Below are positions 41,837 through 50,759 of a stretch of DNA of 64,000 nt, piece by piece (positions within the stretch are counted from its first letter, which is position 1; each line of letters begins with the position of its first letter). The notes beneath the pieces are model-generated. The model saw only the letters and a list, made by a program, of their open reading frames with translations, made no database searches and was not told the DNA's origin. Source of the DNA: Colwellia hornerae (GTDB lineage Bacteria > Pseudomonadota > Gammaproteobacteria > Enterobacterales > Alteromonadaceae); the NCBI RefSeq assembly GCF_007954355.1, contig NZ_VOLR01000014.1:1-64000 (forward strand). Direction: 5' to 3'. The position numbers were made by a program, and so were the translations under genes.

Positions 41837-42838
41837 TTAAGAACTTAATGTATTATTTTTTTGGTGTAAATCGGGTATTAACTGGCGAGATTTTTTTAAA
41901 ATACTGTTGGCATTTTCAGCAACATCAAAGGTATCTACGCCAATAGATAATGTCATTTGAGGTAATCTAACACCAGACTTACTACTAACAAAGCGCAACT
42001 TTTCAACGCCCTGCGTTATTTTATCAGCAATCTCTTGGGCACTTACTTTGTTTACATCCGGTAAAAGAATTAAAAACTCATCGCCACCAGAACGAATCGG
42101 CAAACCGCTACCATCAACATAGCTACTTACTTTACTCGCTATTTTTGATAAGAGAACATCACTAATTAAATGACCAAACTGTAGATTAACTTCAGAAATT
42201 TGGTCAACACTGACGACAATCGCAGCAACTTGTCTGCTTGGATCTTCTGTTAGCCATAAATCTAAATGCTTAGACATCGCCTTACAATTATAAAGACCAG
42301 TGAGTGGGTCCATGTAAATTTCTTTACGCACTTCTTTTAATTCAACTTTTAATGCTCGTGTTTTTTTACGGGTAAATAAAATATGTTCAGCAAATTTTTG
42401 TTGATGTAGTTTAAATGCTTTAGATGCATGGCAAATACTATTTACCGCAGCGACTATTTTTTCTTTATCAGTCGATTGTAGATCAGAAATATTGCTGTCT
42501 AGCGTGGTAATAAGCTTATTTATACTCAAAGATGATTTTTGGCTATTTTTTTCGACATGGGTGACAACATCATCAAGGTCGTCAATAAGTTCATCTCTGA
42601 ATTTACTTTGGCCTAAAATGAATTGACGGTAGTTTTCTTCAATAAAAAAATTATCGAGCTTTTTACCTGTGGCAAGTTTGTTTTCAATAGCGGTATTGAG
42701 GGGAATATTTTTTTTATTAATATATTCGTAGCTTACAGAATAATTAATTGGGCTGACAGGTAAAAACCACCGCTGTAATTGTTTTACAGCCATGTTCATT
42801 TTTAGTTCAGCTTGTTCTATGGAATCATGATATTTCAT
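41837..42838 (-). CDS. GGDEF diguanylate cyclase under riboswitch control
   Basis: A 333-residue soluble protein with an alpha-helical N-terminal half (about 1-165, no known sensor domain) and a GGDEF domain (about 170-325). The active loop is PIRSGGDEF, and the inhibitory RxxD site is absent (DGSG in its place). The N-terminal half opens QLQRWFLPVSPINYSVSYEY, which I do not assign. The gene lies 237 bases downstream of a c-di-GMP-I riboswitch with its own promoter, so its output should feed back on expression. A ribosome site AGATGGA precedes the ATG. Confidence 0.92.
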   Translation of the reverse strand: MKYHDSIEQAELKMNMAVKQLQRWFLPVSPINYSVSYEYINKKNIPLNTAIENKLATGKKLDNFFIEENYRQFILGQSKFRDELIDDLDDVVTHVEKNSQKSSLSINKLITTLDSNISDLQSTDKEKIVAAVNSICHASKAFKLHQQKFAEHILFTRKKTRALKVELKEVRKEIYMDPLTGLYNCKAMSKHLDLWLTEDPSRQVAAIVVSVDQISEVNLQFGHLISDVLLSKIASKVSSYVDGSGLPIRSGGDEFLILLPDVNKVSAQEIADKITQGVEKLRFVSSKSGVRLPQMTLSIGVDTFDVAENANSILKKSRQLIPDLHQKNNTLSS

Positions 42839-43056
42839 TGTTCCATCTCAATTTGCACACCCAATTAAAATCTTAATAGACCATTTTCTAGTAAAAACAA
42901 GTAAAGTACCACATATATTTTTTATCTATAAAAAACAGTTAATTAATTACGTAGTATTCGAGTTCAAGGTTATTAAAAATATATAAAGAAGAAAATATTA
43001 AAAAGAAGAGAAGGACCGCAAAGTATACCGAAAGCAAACTGTTCAAAATAAAGACA

Positions 43057-43085
43057 AGCCCCCACTATATCTAAATTTGGCAGCT
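43057..43085 (-). terminator. Possible riboswitch expression-platform terminator
   Basis: On the minus strand, AGCTGCC (43085-43079, also part of the aptamer's 3' strand) can pair with GGGGGCT (43063-43057), seven pairs with one mismatch, and is followed by TTGTCTTTATTTT. If real, it would be exclusive with the folded aptamer, making ligand binding an ON signal. This is a weak hairpin read by eye. Confidence 0.35.
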
Positions 43086-43160
43086 CCGCTATCTTAGGTT
43101 TCCCCTTAGACCGGTAACTTTGCGTCTCTAGCTTTCACTAGATTTGCCCTTTTCGAGTTT
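43076..43160 (-). ncRNA. c-di-GMP-I (GEMM-I) riboswitch aptamer
   Basis: Read on the minus strand, the segment contains the GEMM-I signature in order: AGGGCAAATC, a stem CTAGT/GCTAG capped by a GAAA tetraloop, the invariant GACGCAAAG, a P3 arm around CCGGTCTAAGGGGAAACC, then CTAAGATAGCGGAGCTGCC. These align well with the Vibrio Vc2 aptamer. The middle G of AGGGCAAA, which I recall as Vc2 G20, is retained; the cGAMP-specific variant carries A there. It lies just after a sigma70-like promoter and upstream of a GGDEF gene. Confidence 0.9.
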
Positions 43161-43176
43161 TAGAAACTCTAATTTC

Positions 43177-43204
43177 ATTATAAGCGTTGAACTATGCTTG
43201 TAAA
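43177..43204 (-). promoter_or_regulatory. Promoter of the riboswitch-GGDEF transcript
   Basis: On the minus strand, TTTACA (43204-43199), a 16-base spacer and TATAAT (43182-43177). Transcription would start near 43169, immediately before the aptamer. Confidence 0.7.
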
Positions 43205-43220
43205 CCTTTATTATGAATAA

Positions 43221-43251
43221 TTTGTTGTACTATAATTTGTTGTACTATAAT
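43221..43251 (+). promoter_or_regulatory. Duplicated 15-bp promoter element of the TPR-GGDEF gene
   Basis: TTTGTTGTACTATAA occurs twice in tandem (43221-43235, 43236-43250). Each copy provides a consensus TATAAT (43231-43236 and 43246-43251), and the first copy supplies TTGTTG at 18 bases before the second -10. The upstream stretch is shared with the divergent riboswitch promoter. Confidence 0.55.
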
Positions 43252-43332
43252 TTAAGGCTATAAATAATAGATCAATTTATAGGCTATGGCTGATCACTCT
43301 ACAGATCATTAGATAAAGGATTTTAGTTAATA

Positions 43333-45165
43333 ATGCCATGTAAACTCTTGTTGATCCTTTTTTTATTTATCGCTCCTTCATTCTGTTTCGCCAATGATGC
43401 TTTAAACGTTGAGCAAAACATTAAAGATGTTGAACGCTATTTTTTACAAGACGCTGAAAATCTTCCTTATGAAGATGTTATTGCCTTATCAAAAAAAATT
43501 TTGGAATATCAAGAAAATTATACCGTTCAAACCCGTGGCAAAACCTTCATTATCCTTGCTGATGTTGCCAATAATAAGGGTGAAGATAGCGAAGCTTTTC
43601 AATTTGCTCAAGATGGACTTTCTTTACAAGGACTTGAGCAGGCAATAAAGTTTAATTTATTACTTAAAGTTGCGGATGGTTATTACTTACAGGAGAAGTA
43701 CGAACAAACTGAAAATATGGCAACCAATGTCATTTTAATGGCAGACTCCCCCCAAGTGTTAAAATATCGTTTAATTGCTTTAAGTTATCGGGCCGTTACC
43801 TATGCTTTGCAAAATAAAAACGATTTAGCGATGAACGACCTTAAACAAGTAGAGATACTTATATCGGTGAACCCTCAGTATGAGGATCATCTTTGTCTTT
43901 TAGAAATATTATCAACGGCACATTATTACTTAAGCGATTACCAAACGTCGCTAACCATGCAAAATAAGTTACTGACGTTAAAATTTGATTTAAATAAATT
44001 AGCTAATATTGATCAAACTTATTTACATTTAGGCCGTGCTTATTTTCAGTTAAATTTATTTGATGACGCTTACAATGCTTTTTGGGAAGCACAAAAATAC
44101 AGTAAAAATAAAAATGCTCCAATTAGTGTTGCCTATGCCGAATTAGGATTAGCAGAGGTGTTATTAAAACAGGGAGAGTTTCGTAATTCACATAATTGGC
44201 TGTTATCAGCCAGTGCGAAATTTAATGAAAAGACTCTAAGTAAGCCTTATTTAACCTCGTTAATTTTATTAGCCGAGACCGCAAGTCTATTAAACAACAA
44301 AGCTTTATATCAACATTATCTCCAGCTAGCTGAATTAATAGCTAAAAATATAAAATTATCAAAAAAACAAGCTAAATTGCTGCTCTTATTGAGCGATATG
44401 TATCAGCAAAATGGCGATTATAAAAATGCCTTGATGGTACATAAAAATTATCTCAAACTCCTCCAACAATTTCAGAAAAAGGTTGAACCATCATTAATTA
44501 CAAATCCCAGTCATATGTTAAGTGCCAATGACAAGAGTCGAAATTTAATATTGAACTTGGCTGAGCAGAGTAAACTACAGGCTCAATTTAATGCTAAATA
44601 TATAGCACAAGAACAAATAATATACTTACTGGTTGTTATTGTTATTTTATTATTAATTACCTTAGTATTTTTTGGATTAAGGCAAAGAACATTGCGCTTA
44701 AACCAGGTCTACGATGAAGTGGAACAGCCATTATCTTATTTAGTAACGCCCTCTCAAACTAAAAAAAATTATCAACTAAACTATAAAATGGCGAGAAAAT
44801 ATGACTACCCCTTAGCGATTGGCTATTTATCAGTGGTTAATTGGCAGGAACTCTCCTTTCATTTTAATGATAAAATAATGCTTGAGGTTTCGAAAACATT
44901 AGCGACCTTACTTAATGGCTCAAAAGGTGAGTTTGATGAAGCGGGCACTATTAACGATGGTGAATATTTACTGATAGGTCCTCACCAAACAGAAAGTGAA
45001 ATAGCGATTAAACTAAATAGTTTAGCTAACGCAATTAAGCTCAGGTTCTTTGCTAATTTAGGGGATTATTCAGTTAAAATTGGCTACGCTTATGGTTCAC
45101 CAACAGCACAAGATATTGACCCTTATATCTTTTTGTCGCGTTTAAGTGAAGCCACTAAAGCTTAA
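43333..45165 (+). CDS. TPR membrane protein with a degenerate GGDEF domain
   Basis: A 610-residue protein: signal peptide (LLLILFLFIAPSFCFA), a long alpha-solenoid of TPR-like repeats in the periplasm (about 25-425; e.g. TYLHLGRAYFQLNLFDDAYNAFWEAQKYS is typical, read here as YLHLGRAYFQLN), a span (IIYLLVVIVILLLITLVFFG), and a C-terminal GGDEF-like domain (about 475-610). The active-site loop is INDGEYLLIG instead of GGDEF, so cyclase activity is not expected; it may bind c-di-GMP-related partners or act as an allosteric module. It is divergent from the riboswitch-controlled cyclase. Confidence 0.82.
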   Translation: MPCKLLLILFLFIAPSFCFANDALNVEQNIKDVERYFLQDAENLPYEDVIALSKKILEYQENYTVQTRGKTFIILADVANNKGEDSEAFQFAQDGLSLQGLEQAIKFNLLLKVADGYYLQEKYEQTENMATNVILMADSPQVLKYRLIALSYRAVTYALQNKNDLAMNDLKQVEILISVNPQYEDHLCLLEILSTAHYYLSDYQTSLTMQNKLLTLKFDLNKLANIDQTYLHLGRAYFQLNLFDDAYNAFWEAQKYSKNKNAPISVAYAELGLAEVLLKQGEFRNSHNWLLSASAKFNEKTLSKPYLTSLILLAETASLLNNKALYQHYLQLAELIAKNIKLSKKQAKLLLLLSDMYQQNGDYKNALMVHKNYLKLLQQFQKKVEPSLITNPSHMLSANDKSRNLILNLAEQSKLQAQFNAKYIAQEQIIYLLVVIVILLLITLVFFGLRQRTLRLNQVYDEVEQPLSYLVTPSQTKKNYQLNYKMARKYDYPLAIGYLSVVNWQELSFHFNDKIMLEVSKTLATLLNGSKGEFDEAGTINDGEYLLIGPHQTESEIAIKLNSLANAIKLRFFANLGDYSVKIGYAYGSPTAQDIDPYIFLSRLSEATKA

Positions 45166-45304
45166 GAAAAAATTATTTTTTATCTTAATAGGTATACATG
45201 ATTGTTGCGTTGAGGATTTATTTTTGAGCGGATGGCGTATGTTATAGAGCAAGAGTTTGGCGGAGTATATTTCTCCAATAGCCGCTTTATTACTGACTAA
45301 AACT

Positions 45305-45336
45305 AAAAAAGATGCCTAGTAATAGTCACCTTTTTT
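45305..45336. terminator. Possible bidirectional terminator
   Basis: AAAAAAG and CTTTTTT flank a partly paired core (GATG / CACC with one mismatch). It lies between the TPR-GGDEF gene and the convergent small ORF. Confidence 0.4.
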
Positions 45337-45374
45337 AATGGAGCTTTGAAAATAGGGTGGCAATCAGCCTATTA

Positions 45375-45629
45375 TTAAGGGCGAATAATAATACTAGGTG
45401 TTGAGTCTACTTCACCCTCACCATTAATGGTTGCTGTTTTACCATTGCATTGCAATATGGCTAAGCTACCACTATTACTGTTTCTAATAAAAGATAAGTC
45501 GTAACCAAACTGAGTCATGCTGCTGGCGGCAAACTTTTGTGCAAGAGAAAGCCTATCCCATAGAGATTGTTCCTCATGAGAATATTGCCTTCTTTCTAAT
45601 AACACTTCTCTTTCTAATAATGCTTCCAT
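45375..45629 (-). CDS. Small hypothetical protein
   Basis: I do not recognise this 84-residue product. It is acidic to neutral, begins MEALLEREVLLERRQYS (helical), has a central LWDRLSLAQKFAASSMTQFGYDLSF and ends in a Gly/Ser-rich strand region (GKTATINGEGEVDSTPSIIIRP). It contains no signal or span. It may be real because it has an uninterrupted frame, a plausible start and lies in a gap between convergent/divergent genes, but nothing else supports it. Confidence 0.5.
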   Translation of the reverse strand: MEALLEREVLLERRQYSHEEQSLWDRLSLAQKFAASSMTQFGYDLSFIRNSNSGSLAILQCNGKTATINGEGEVDSTPSIIIRP

Positions 45630-45781
45630 TAAAATCTCTTCGTGTTTTTGATCATTAATGCTATCTGTTAACAGATACTACCCTGCACCGTATGAATTTT
45701 CAACAATTTTAAAATGTCGTTAAAGATATAAATTATAACTATGCTATAGTCAAAATTTTATATCAGTGAGTGCTAAATATT

Positions 45782-46639
45782 ATGAGTCAAGTGTTGGATG
45801 ATTTATCTTCATTATTGGAATTAGAGGTAATCGAACAAGGAATCTATCGGGGTCAAAGTCAAGATTTAGGCTTTCGGGCACTGTTTGGTGGCCAAGTAAT
45901 GGGGCAAGCCGTTTCTGCCGCACAAGAAACCGTTGATTCAGCACGTAATGTTCACTCTCTTCATTCTTATTTTTTACGTCCAGGTGATGCGAGTAAGCCC
46001 GTTGTCTATGAAGTAGAAAATATCCGCGATGGTAAAAGTTTTAGCACTCGTCGTGTTAAAGCTATTCAAAATGGTAAAGATATTTTCTATATGACCGCTT
46101 CTTTTCAACAGCATGAGAAAGGCATCGAGCATCAAGATATTATGCCCGATGTTCCGGCACCAGAAGACTTAGCGTCCTATACTGATTTTATTTTCGATCA
46201 CCAAGATAAAATACCTGAAGAAATTAGAGGTAAATTTTTAGCAGAAAAGCCTATCGAGATGCGTCCTGTTAAACCTTATAATTGGCTGCAACCTGAAAAA
46301 ACCGCAGCTAAATCTCAAATGTGGATAAAAGCAAACGGTACTTTGTCTGATGACTTACGTATTCACACCTACATGTTGGCCTATACTTCTGATTTCCTTT
46401 TTTTACCAACAGCGTTATTTCCACACGGCTTGAGTCATTGGCAGCCAAATTTACAAATTGCCACTATTGATCATGCCATGTGGTTTCATCGCCCATTCCG
46501 TTTTGATGATTGGCTGCTTTATGTAATGGACAGTCCGTCTGCTAGTGGCGGTCGAGGTTTAGTCAAAGGGCAAATATTTAATCGTCAAGGACAGCTTGTT
46601 GCCTCGACGATGCAAGAAGGTGTGGTTCGCCAACGTTAG
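45782..46639 (+). CDS. tesB: TesB, acyl-CoA thioesterase II
   Basis: Hydrolyses fatty acyl-CoA thioesters with a double hotdog fold. The 285-residue product starts MSQVLDDLSSLLELEVIEQG (aligns with E. coli [20 protein letters not shown]), has LGFRALFGGQVMGQAV and the catalytic DHAMWFHRPFRFDDWLLY region. The frame is open from GTG at 45770, but the ATG at 45782 matches the family start. Confidence 0.95.
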   Translation: MSQVLDDLSSLLELEVIEQGIYRGQSQDLGFRALFGGQVMGQAVSAAQETVDSARNVHSLHSYFLRPGDASKPVVYEVENIRDGKSFSTRRVKAIQNGKDIFYMTASFQQHEKGIEHQDIMPDVPAPEDLASYTDFIFDHQDKIPEEIRGKFLAEKPIEMRPVKPYNWLQPEKTAAKSQMWIKANGTLSDDLRIHTYMLAYTSDFLFLPTALFPHGLSHWQPNLQIATIDHAMWFHRPFRFDDWLLYVMDSPSASGGRGLVKGQIFNRQGQLVASTMQEGVVRQR

Positions 46640-46651
46640 GGTTAACAGACT

Positions 46652-47887
46652 TTACTTTTTTTGCCAGTCATAACCGGTAGGATGTTGAAATACGCGTAAG
46701 CTGAATATCGGTGCCATGGCAAATAAATGATCAAAAATGTCGGCTTGAATAGCTTCATAATTTTTCCAGTTCTGATCATTACTGAAACAATAAATTTCCA
46801 GCGGTAAGCCTGATTCGGTTGCCGCTAACTGTCTGACCATACATGTCATTTCATGGTGTATTTTGTCATGTGTAGATAAGTAAGCGGTAATATAAGCGCG
46901 AAATGTGCCGACATTGGTTAATTGTCGGCTATTAACATTATTACCAGATAAATTAGCTGTCTTTAAACTTATCGCTATATCATCAGACTTTTGCTGCAAA
47001 TAATCTTTTAATAAACTGATTTCTTTAAGCTTTTCAATCTGTTCATTTTGATAAAACAAAATACTATTGATATCTATAATAATGCTACGCTTAATTCGTC
47101 TTCCGCCTGAATTGAGCATGCCTCGCCAATTCTTAAACGAGCCGTTTATTAAGGCGTACGTAGGAACGGTCGTCACGGTATTATCAAAGTTTTTTACTTT
47201 AACGGTATTTAAACCAATATCGATGACATCGCCATCCGCCCCATAATTAGGAATTTCAATCCAGTCACCAGGTGCGACCATTTTGTTCGCTGAGATTTGA
47301 ATACTCGCGACTAAGCCTTTAATGGTGTCTTGAAACACTAATAATAAAACAGCAGTTAATGCGCCTAAGCCACTGAGTAAATAAATAGGTGATTTATCTA
47401 ATACAAATGAAACGGCTAAAATAGTGGCAACTAAATAAATAATCAGTTTTATGACTTGGATAGTTGAGCTTAATGGCAAGTAACGTTCACGAGCGGTATT
47501 TTGATATAGACTTCTAATGACGTTCAAAACAGCACTGATAGACCGGGCAATTTGAAAGCTTAGCGCTATTTTTACAAAAACCACTAAAACGGTGCCGAGC
47601 AATGCTTGTTCAGGAAGTAAAATAGGCGTTAAAAATAGTAGTACTAATAATGGAATTAAAAAGGCAAAGCGAGAAAAAACATTGTGCTCTAGTAAAGCAT
47701 CATCCCAAGTGTTCTTTGTTTTACTGACAATTTTATTTACAAAAGCTAATACCTGATACTTTGCTAGGTAATAGCCCAATGCAGAGATGATGAAAATAAG
47801 CATGCAACCAACAAATATCGTGGTCATCGCTAAATAAGCTTGAGCGATACCTTGGTTAGTTAACCATGTACTAATGAGTTCACTCAT
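46652..47887 (-). CDS. YbdG-like mechanosensitive channel (MscS family)
   Basis: A 411-residue MscS-family channel with about five spans and the MscS pore-beta domain. The pore helix is LSGLGALTAVLLLVFQDTIKGLVASIQISANKM, read here in parts, followed by DWIEIPNYGADGDVIDIGLNTVKV, which resembles the YGADG loop of E. coli YbdG (MscM). The protein is 3' to 5' convergent with tesB, 12 bases apart. Its size and loop favour YbdG over MscS or MscK; that is family-level inference. Confidence 0.85.
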   Translation of the reverse strand: MSELISTWLTNQGIAQAYLAMTTIFVGCMLIFIISALGYYLAKYQVLAFVNKIVSKTKNTWDDALLEHNVFSRFAFLIPLLVLLFLTPILLPEQALLGTVLVVFVKIALSFQIARSISAVLNVIRSLYQNTARERYLPLSSTIQVIKLIIYLVATILAVSFVLDKSPIYLLSGLGALTAVLLLVFQDTIKGLVASIQISANKMVAPGDWIEIPNYGADGDVIDIGLNTVKVKNFDNTVTTVPTYALINGSFKNWRGMLNSGGRRIKRSIIIDINSILFYQNEQIEKLKEISLLKDYLQQKSDDIAISLKTANLSGNNVNSRQLTNVGTFRAYITAYLSTHDKIHHEMTCMVRQLAATESGLPLEIYCFSNDQNWKNYEAIQADIFDHLFAMAPIFSLRVFQHPTGYDWQKK

Positions 47888-47913
47888 TTAAATTTCCTTT
47901 TTACATTTCAATG

Positions 47914-48816
47914 TTATTTTGCACGGGGTTCATTATTGAACTCGATAAGTTTTTGGTCTTTATCAAGCCATAATTGATTAACCCATTTTTGAAATTTAAT
48001 TTTAAAATGTCGATCGCGAACATAGTCGCCAACAAGTTCATCACCAATGTTAGAAACTTCTACATCGACATTAACCTGTTTAATCTGACCCGCCAAAAAG
48101 TCACTAAAAGTTGGAATACCTTCGGGGTAATGAATGGTAATGTTGACTATTTTATGTAAGTTGCCACCCATGGCTTCTAACACAAAACCTATACCACCCG
48201 CTTTGGGTTTAAGGAGATGTTTAAAAGTAGAATTTTGCTTATCGTGTTTTACATCGGTAAAACGCGTTCCTTCAATAAAATTCATTATACTGACAGGTTT
48301 ATGTTTGAACTTAGCACAAGCTTTACGCGTAGTTTCAACGTCTTTACCTTTTAAATGAGGGTTCTTTTTAATGAAAGATTGGCTATAACGCTTCATAAAT
48401 GGGAAGTCGAGTGCCCACCAAGCCAAGCCTAAAAAGGGCACAAAAATAAGTTCTTTCTTTAAAAAAAACTTCAAAAAAGGAATTTTGCCATGCATTACTC
48501 GCTGCAATATAACAATATCAACCCAGCTTTGGTGATTACAGACCACTAAATACCATTCTTTCATGGTTAGTTGATCTAAGCCGGTCACCTTGATTTCTGT
48601 TTTATTAAAGAGCTTTTGAATGAAAGTATTAACGCCGACCCAATTGCTTGCCATTTGGTCTAATAAATAGCTGAATATTTTTTTAGTAAAGGCTAAGGGA
48701 ATAATAGCCTTACAAAATGAAAACAAAATAATGGGTATTAACCAAAAAAGCGTATTGGCGGTATAAATCGTTAGCGAAAGAATGTGAATAAGCAGACGAG
48801 GTAAAAAGTTCAACAT
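47914..48816 (-). CDS. yihG: YihG-like lysophospholipid acyltransferase
   Basis: A PlsC/LPLAT-family acyltransferase of about 300 residues. The HX4D motif is NHQSWVD, followed by KFFLKKELIFVPFLGLAWWALDFPFMKRYS, DVETTRKACAKF and NFIEGTRFT, all very close to E. coli YihG. The start at 48816 (MLNFLPRLL) is preferred; the frame extends 24 codons further up. A membrane span precedes the catalytic domain. It lies 26 bases after the channel gene and may be its operon leader. Confidence 0.9.
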   Translation of the reverse strand: MLNFLPRLLIHILSLTIYTANTLFWLIPIILFSFCKAIIPLAFTKKIFSYLLDQMASNWVGVNTFIQKLFNKTEIKVTGLDQLTMKEWYLVVCNHQSWVDIVILQRVMHGKIPFLKFFLKKELIFVPFLGLAWWALDFPFMKRYSQSFIKKNPHLKGKDVETTRKACAKFKHKPVSIMNFIEGTRFTDVKHDKQNSTFKHLLKPKAGGIGFVLEAMGGNLHKIVNITIHYPEGIPTFSDFLAGQIKQVNVDVEVSNIGDELVGDYVRDRHFKIKFQKWVNQLWLDKDQKLIEFNNEPRAK

Positions 48817-49235
48817 GGAATACTTGCTCAATGAAACGAAAATAAATAGATGTCCGATCATAAGCTGATTTGAAGTTATTTTCAGCAAAAACAGTGAAAT
48901 AAATTAATCACGATTAACAACTGTTTGAAAACGATTATTCATCAAGTTGTTGAAATGAGTGAAAGTTAACGGGAATTTACCCAACAATCCCTAGAGAATG
49001 GCATTTTAGGCGTCTATCATTGATATTTTAAAATGAGTTAAAAAGCACCATCTTGTTATTTCAAGGTAGGTAACTCGCTATATTTTCAACTTTAACAAAG
49101 ATAAACACCGAATTAATTAGATATAACCAGGCAACAGCCTGAAAAGAACAAACTCTTCTATATTATGGTAAAAAGTTGATTGCAAACCACCCGCATATCG
49201 AGGCATGCTAGGGCTTGGAACATAGAGGAATAACA
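48817..49235. other. Intergenic region before proB (419 bases)
   Basis: No gene, and no convincing riboswitch or terminator was seen. Minor features are AACAGT.../ACTGTTT near 48900 and CAGG-CCTG near 49130. The proB ribosome site AGAGGAA (49224-49230) lies at its end. A proB promoter could not be placed with confidence. Confidence 0.5.
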
Positions 49236-50333
49236 ATGAATTTTAATCGTGCGGTTATTAAAGTAGGCAGTGCTTTAGTTGCACCAGACAATAACGGTTG
49301 TAGCGGTAAGTATATTCTCGCTATTGCCCGTTTTATTACCGAATGCCAACAAGCAGGTAAAGAAATTATTATCGTTTCATCAGGCAGTGTTGCTGCCGGA
49401 CGGCAATTGATTAAGCACGGTTCGCCCATTCCCTCTATTCCCACTAAACAAGCGATGGCATCTGTTGGACAAATGAAAATGATGGCCAACTGGCAGCGAT
49501 TTTTTGATGTTCCCTGTAGCCAGTTGCTTATTACCCACGGTGATTTAAAAGATCGGCAGCGTTACATCAATATTAAAAACACCCTACGTATCTTATTGGA
49601 AAATGGTGTTATCCCTATTGTTAATGAAAATGACACGGTCGCGACCGATGAATTAAAGGTCGGTGACAACGATAATTTAGCCGCTTTAGTGGCTTTAGTA
49701 AGCGAGGCTGATTGCTTATTTATTCTAAGTGATATCGATGGGCTTTATGATCAAGATCCTCGTGAAAATCCTAAGGCAAATTTACTTCCTGAAATTCATG
49801 AAATTACCGCTGAAATTTATGCCATGGCAGGGACAACAAATAATGTTATTGCCACTGGTGGCATGAGAACAAAAATTCAAGCGGCTGACAAAGCGGTTGA
49901 AAATGGCATAGAGACTTATATTTTAAATGGTAGCCGTAGTGAAGTTTTTCAACAGATTTTAAAAGGTGAAAACCCTGGTACACATTTTAGTGCTAAGCAA
50001 GCGGCTACCAAAGCACGCAAACACTGGTTAAAACATACTTTAAAAAGCAGTGGCAAAGTCTATCTTGATAAGGGGGCGGTGCATGCTGTGATTCATCAAG
50101 GTGCTTCGCTATTACCCTCAGGTGTTAGTCAAGTAGACGGTGACTTTGTCGCTGGAGAGTCTGTTGATATTATTGACGCGCATTCTAAAAAAGCGATTGC
50201 TAAAGGTATTTGCCAATACAGTCAACGAGATTTGTTGCGTATTATGGGCTGTAATAGTGATGACATCATCACTTTATTAGGCTGTTGCCCCAGTAAAGTG
50301 ATTATTCATCGTGATGATATGGTGGTTTTATAA
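49236..50333 (+). CDS. proB: ProB, glutamate 5-kinase
   Basis: First step of proline synthesis. The 365-residue protein has the amino-acid kinase fold (VIKVGSALV, IIIVSSGSVAAG, VNENDTVATDELKVGDNDNLAALVA, TGGMRTKIQAA) and a C-terminal PUA domain from about residue 280. The ATG 49236 fits an AGAGGAA ribosome site; the frame from 49215 lacks one. Usually proA is next to proB; here the next gene is on the other strand, so proA must be elsewhere. Confidence 0.95.
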   Translation: MNFNRAVIKVGSALVAPDNNGCSGKYILAIARFITECQQAGKEIIIVSSGSVAAGRQLIKHGSPIPSIPTKQAMASVGQMKMMANWQRFFDVPCSQLLITHGDLKDRQRYINIKNTLRILLENGVIPIVNENDTVATDELKVGDNDNLAALVALVSEADCLFILSDIDGLYDQDPRENPKANLLPEIHEITAEIYAMAGTTNNVIATGGMRTKIQAADKAVENGIETYILNGSRSEVFQQILKGENPGTHFSAKQAATKARKHWLKHTLKSSGKVYLDKGAVHAVIHQGASLLPSGVSQVDGDFVAGESVDIIDAHSKKAIAKGICQYSQRDLLRIMGCNSDDIITLLGCCPSKVIIHRDDMVVL

Positions 50334-50363
50334 GGCTAGGTAACGGGGTGACTACCTGAGGCT

Positions 50364-50759
50364 CTAGCGACCAAACTGTTTACTTTGTGTCGGCTTTTGC
50401 TTAGTAACCCTGAGCTTTAGCCGTTCAGGCCATTGGCCGTTATGGTCACGTAAACAAGACTCTTCACTATCTAAATGTACATTATGACGAACGTTTTTTA
50501 AGACAATACCCACTTTGAGCAACTGCTTTTGAATAACGTCACGCAAGTGGTCATCAACTTTTTGTTCTTTGGCTGCAAGCACTTCTGCATCGATATCAAA
50601 AACACAAGTCACCACTAAACTCGCTGGAAAATTAGTGTAATTAGCGCGGTGGGTTAACCAACAAAAGCCATCAACTTCACTAGTGAAGTCTTCGCAGGCT
50701 AATTTAAGTGCTTTACAAACATTATTATCGATTTTTTGCGTGGTTTTATTGAGTTTCAT
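50364..50759 (-). CDS. Conserved-type hypothetical protein (131 aa)
   Basis: I do not recognise this 131-residue protein. It is mixed alpha/beta and soluble, with CWLTHRANYTNFPASLVVTCVFDIDAEVL in the middle (split: NYTNFPASLVVTC, VFDIDAEVL) and a C-terminal basic tail KLRVTKQKPTQSKQF. It contains HNVHLDSEESCLRDHNGQWPERLKL, which suggests a compact domain. It ends 30 bases from the proB stop, convergent. The continuous frame and ribosome-free context support a gene but not a role. Confidence 0.6.
   Translation of the reverse strand: MKLNKTTQKIDNNVCKALKLACEDFTSEVDGFCWLTHRANYTNFPASLVVTCVFDIDAEVLAAKEQKVDDHLRDVIQKQLLKVGIVLKNVRHNVHLDSEESCLRDHNGQWPERLKLRVTKQKPTQSKQFGR

Larger units (their letters stand above)
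42839..43332. other. Intergenic regulatory region (494 bases) between two GGDEF-related genes
   Basis: Holds, from the minus-strand side, the leader of the GGDEF gene, the possible terminator, the GEMM-I aptamer and its promoter, and then the duplicated promoter of the divergent gene. A minor inverted repeat, TTTTTTAT/ATAAAAAA, lies near 42930. No additional coding sequence is visible. Confidence 0.7.

Noticed and set aside
43076-43160. cGAMP-specific GEMM-Ib riboswitch
   Set aside because: The key G of the AGGGCAAA segment is retained rather than A, pointing to c-di-GMP.
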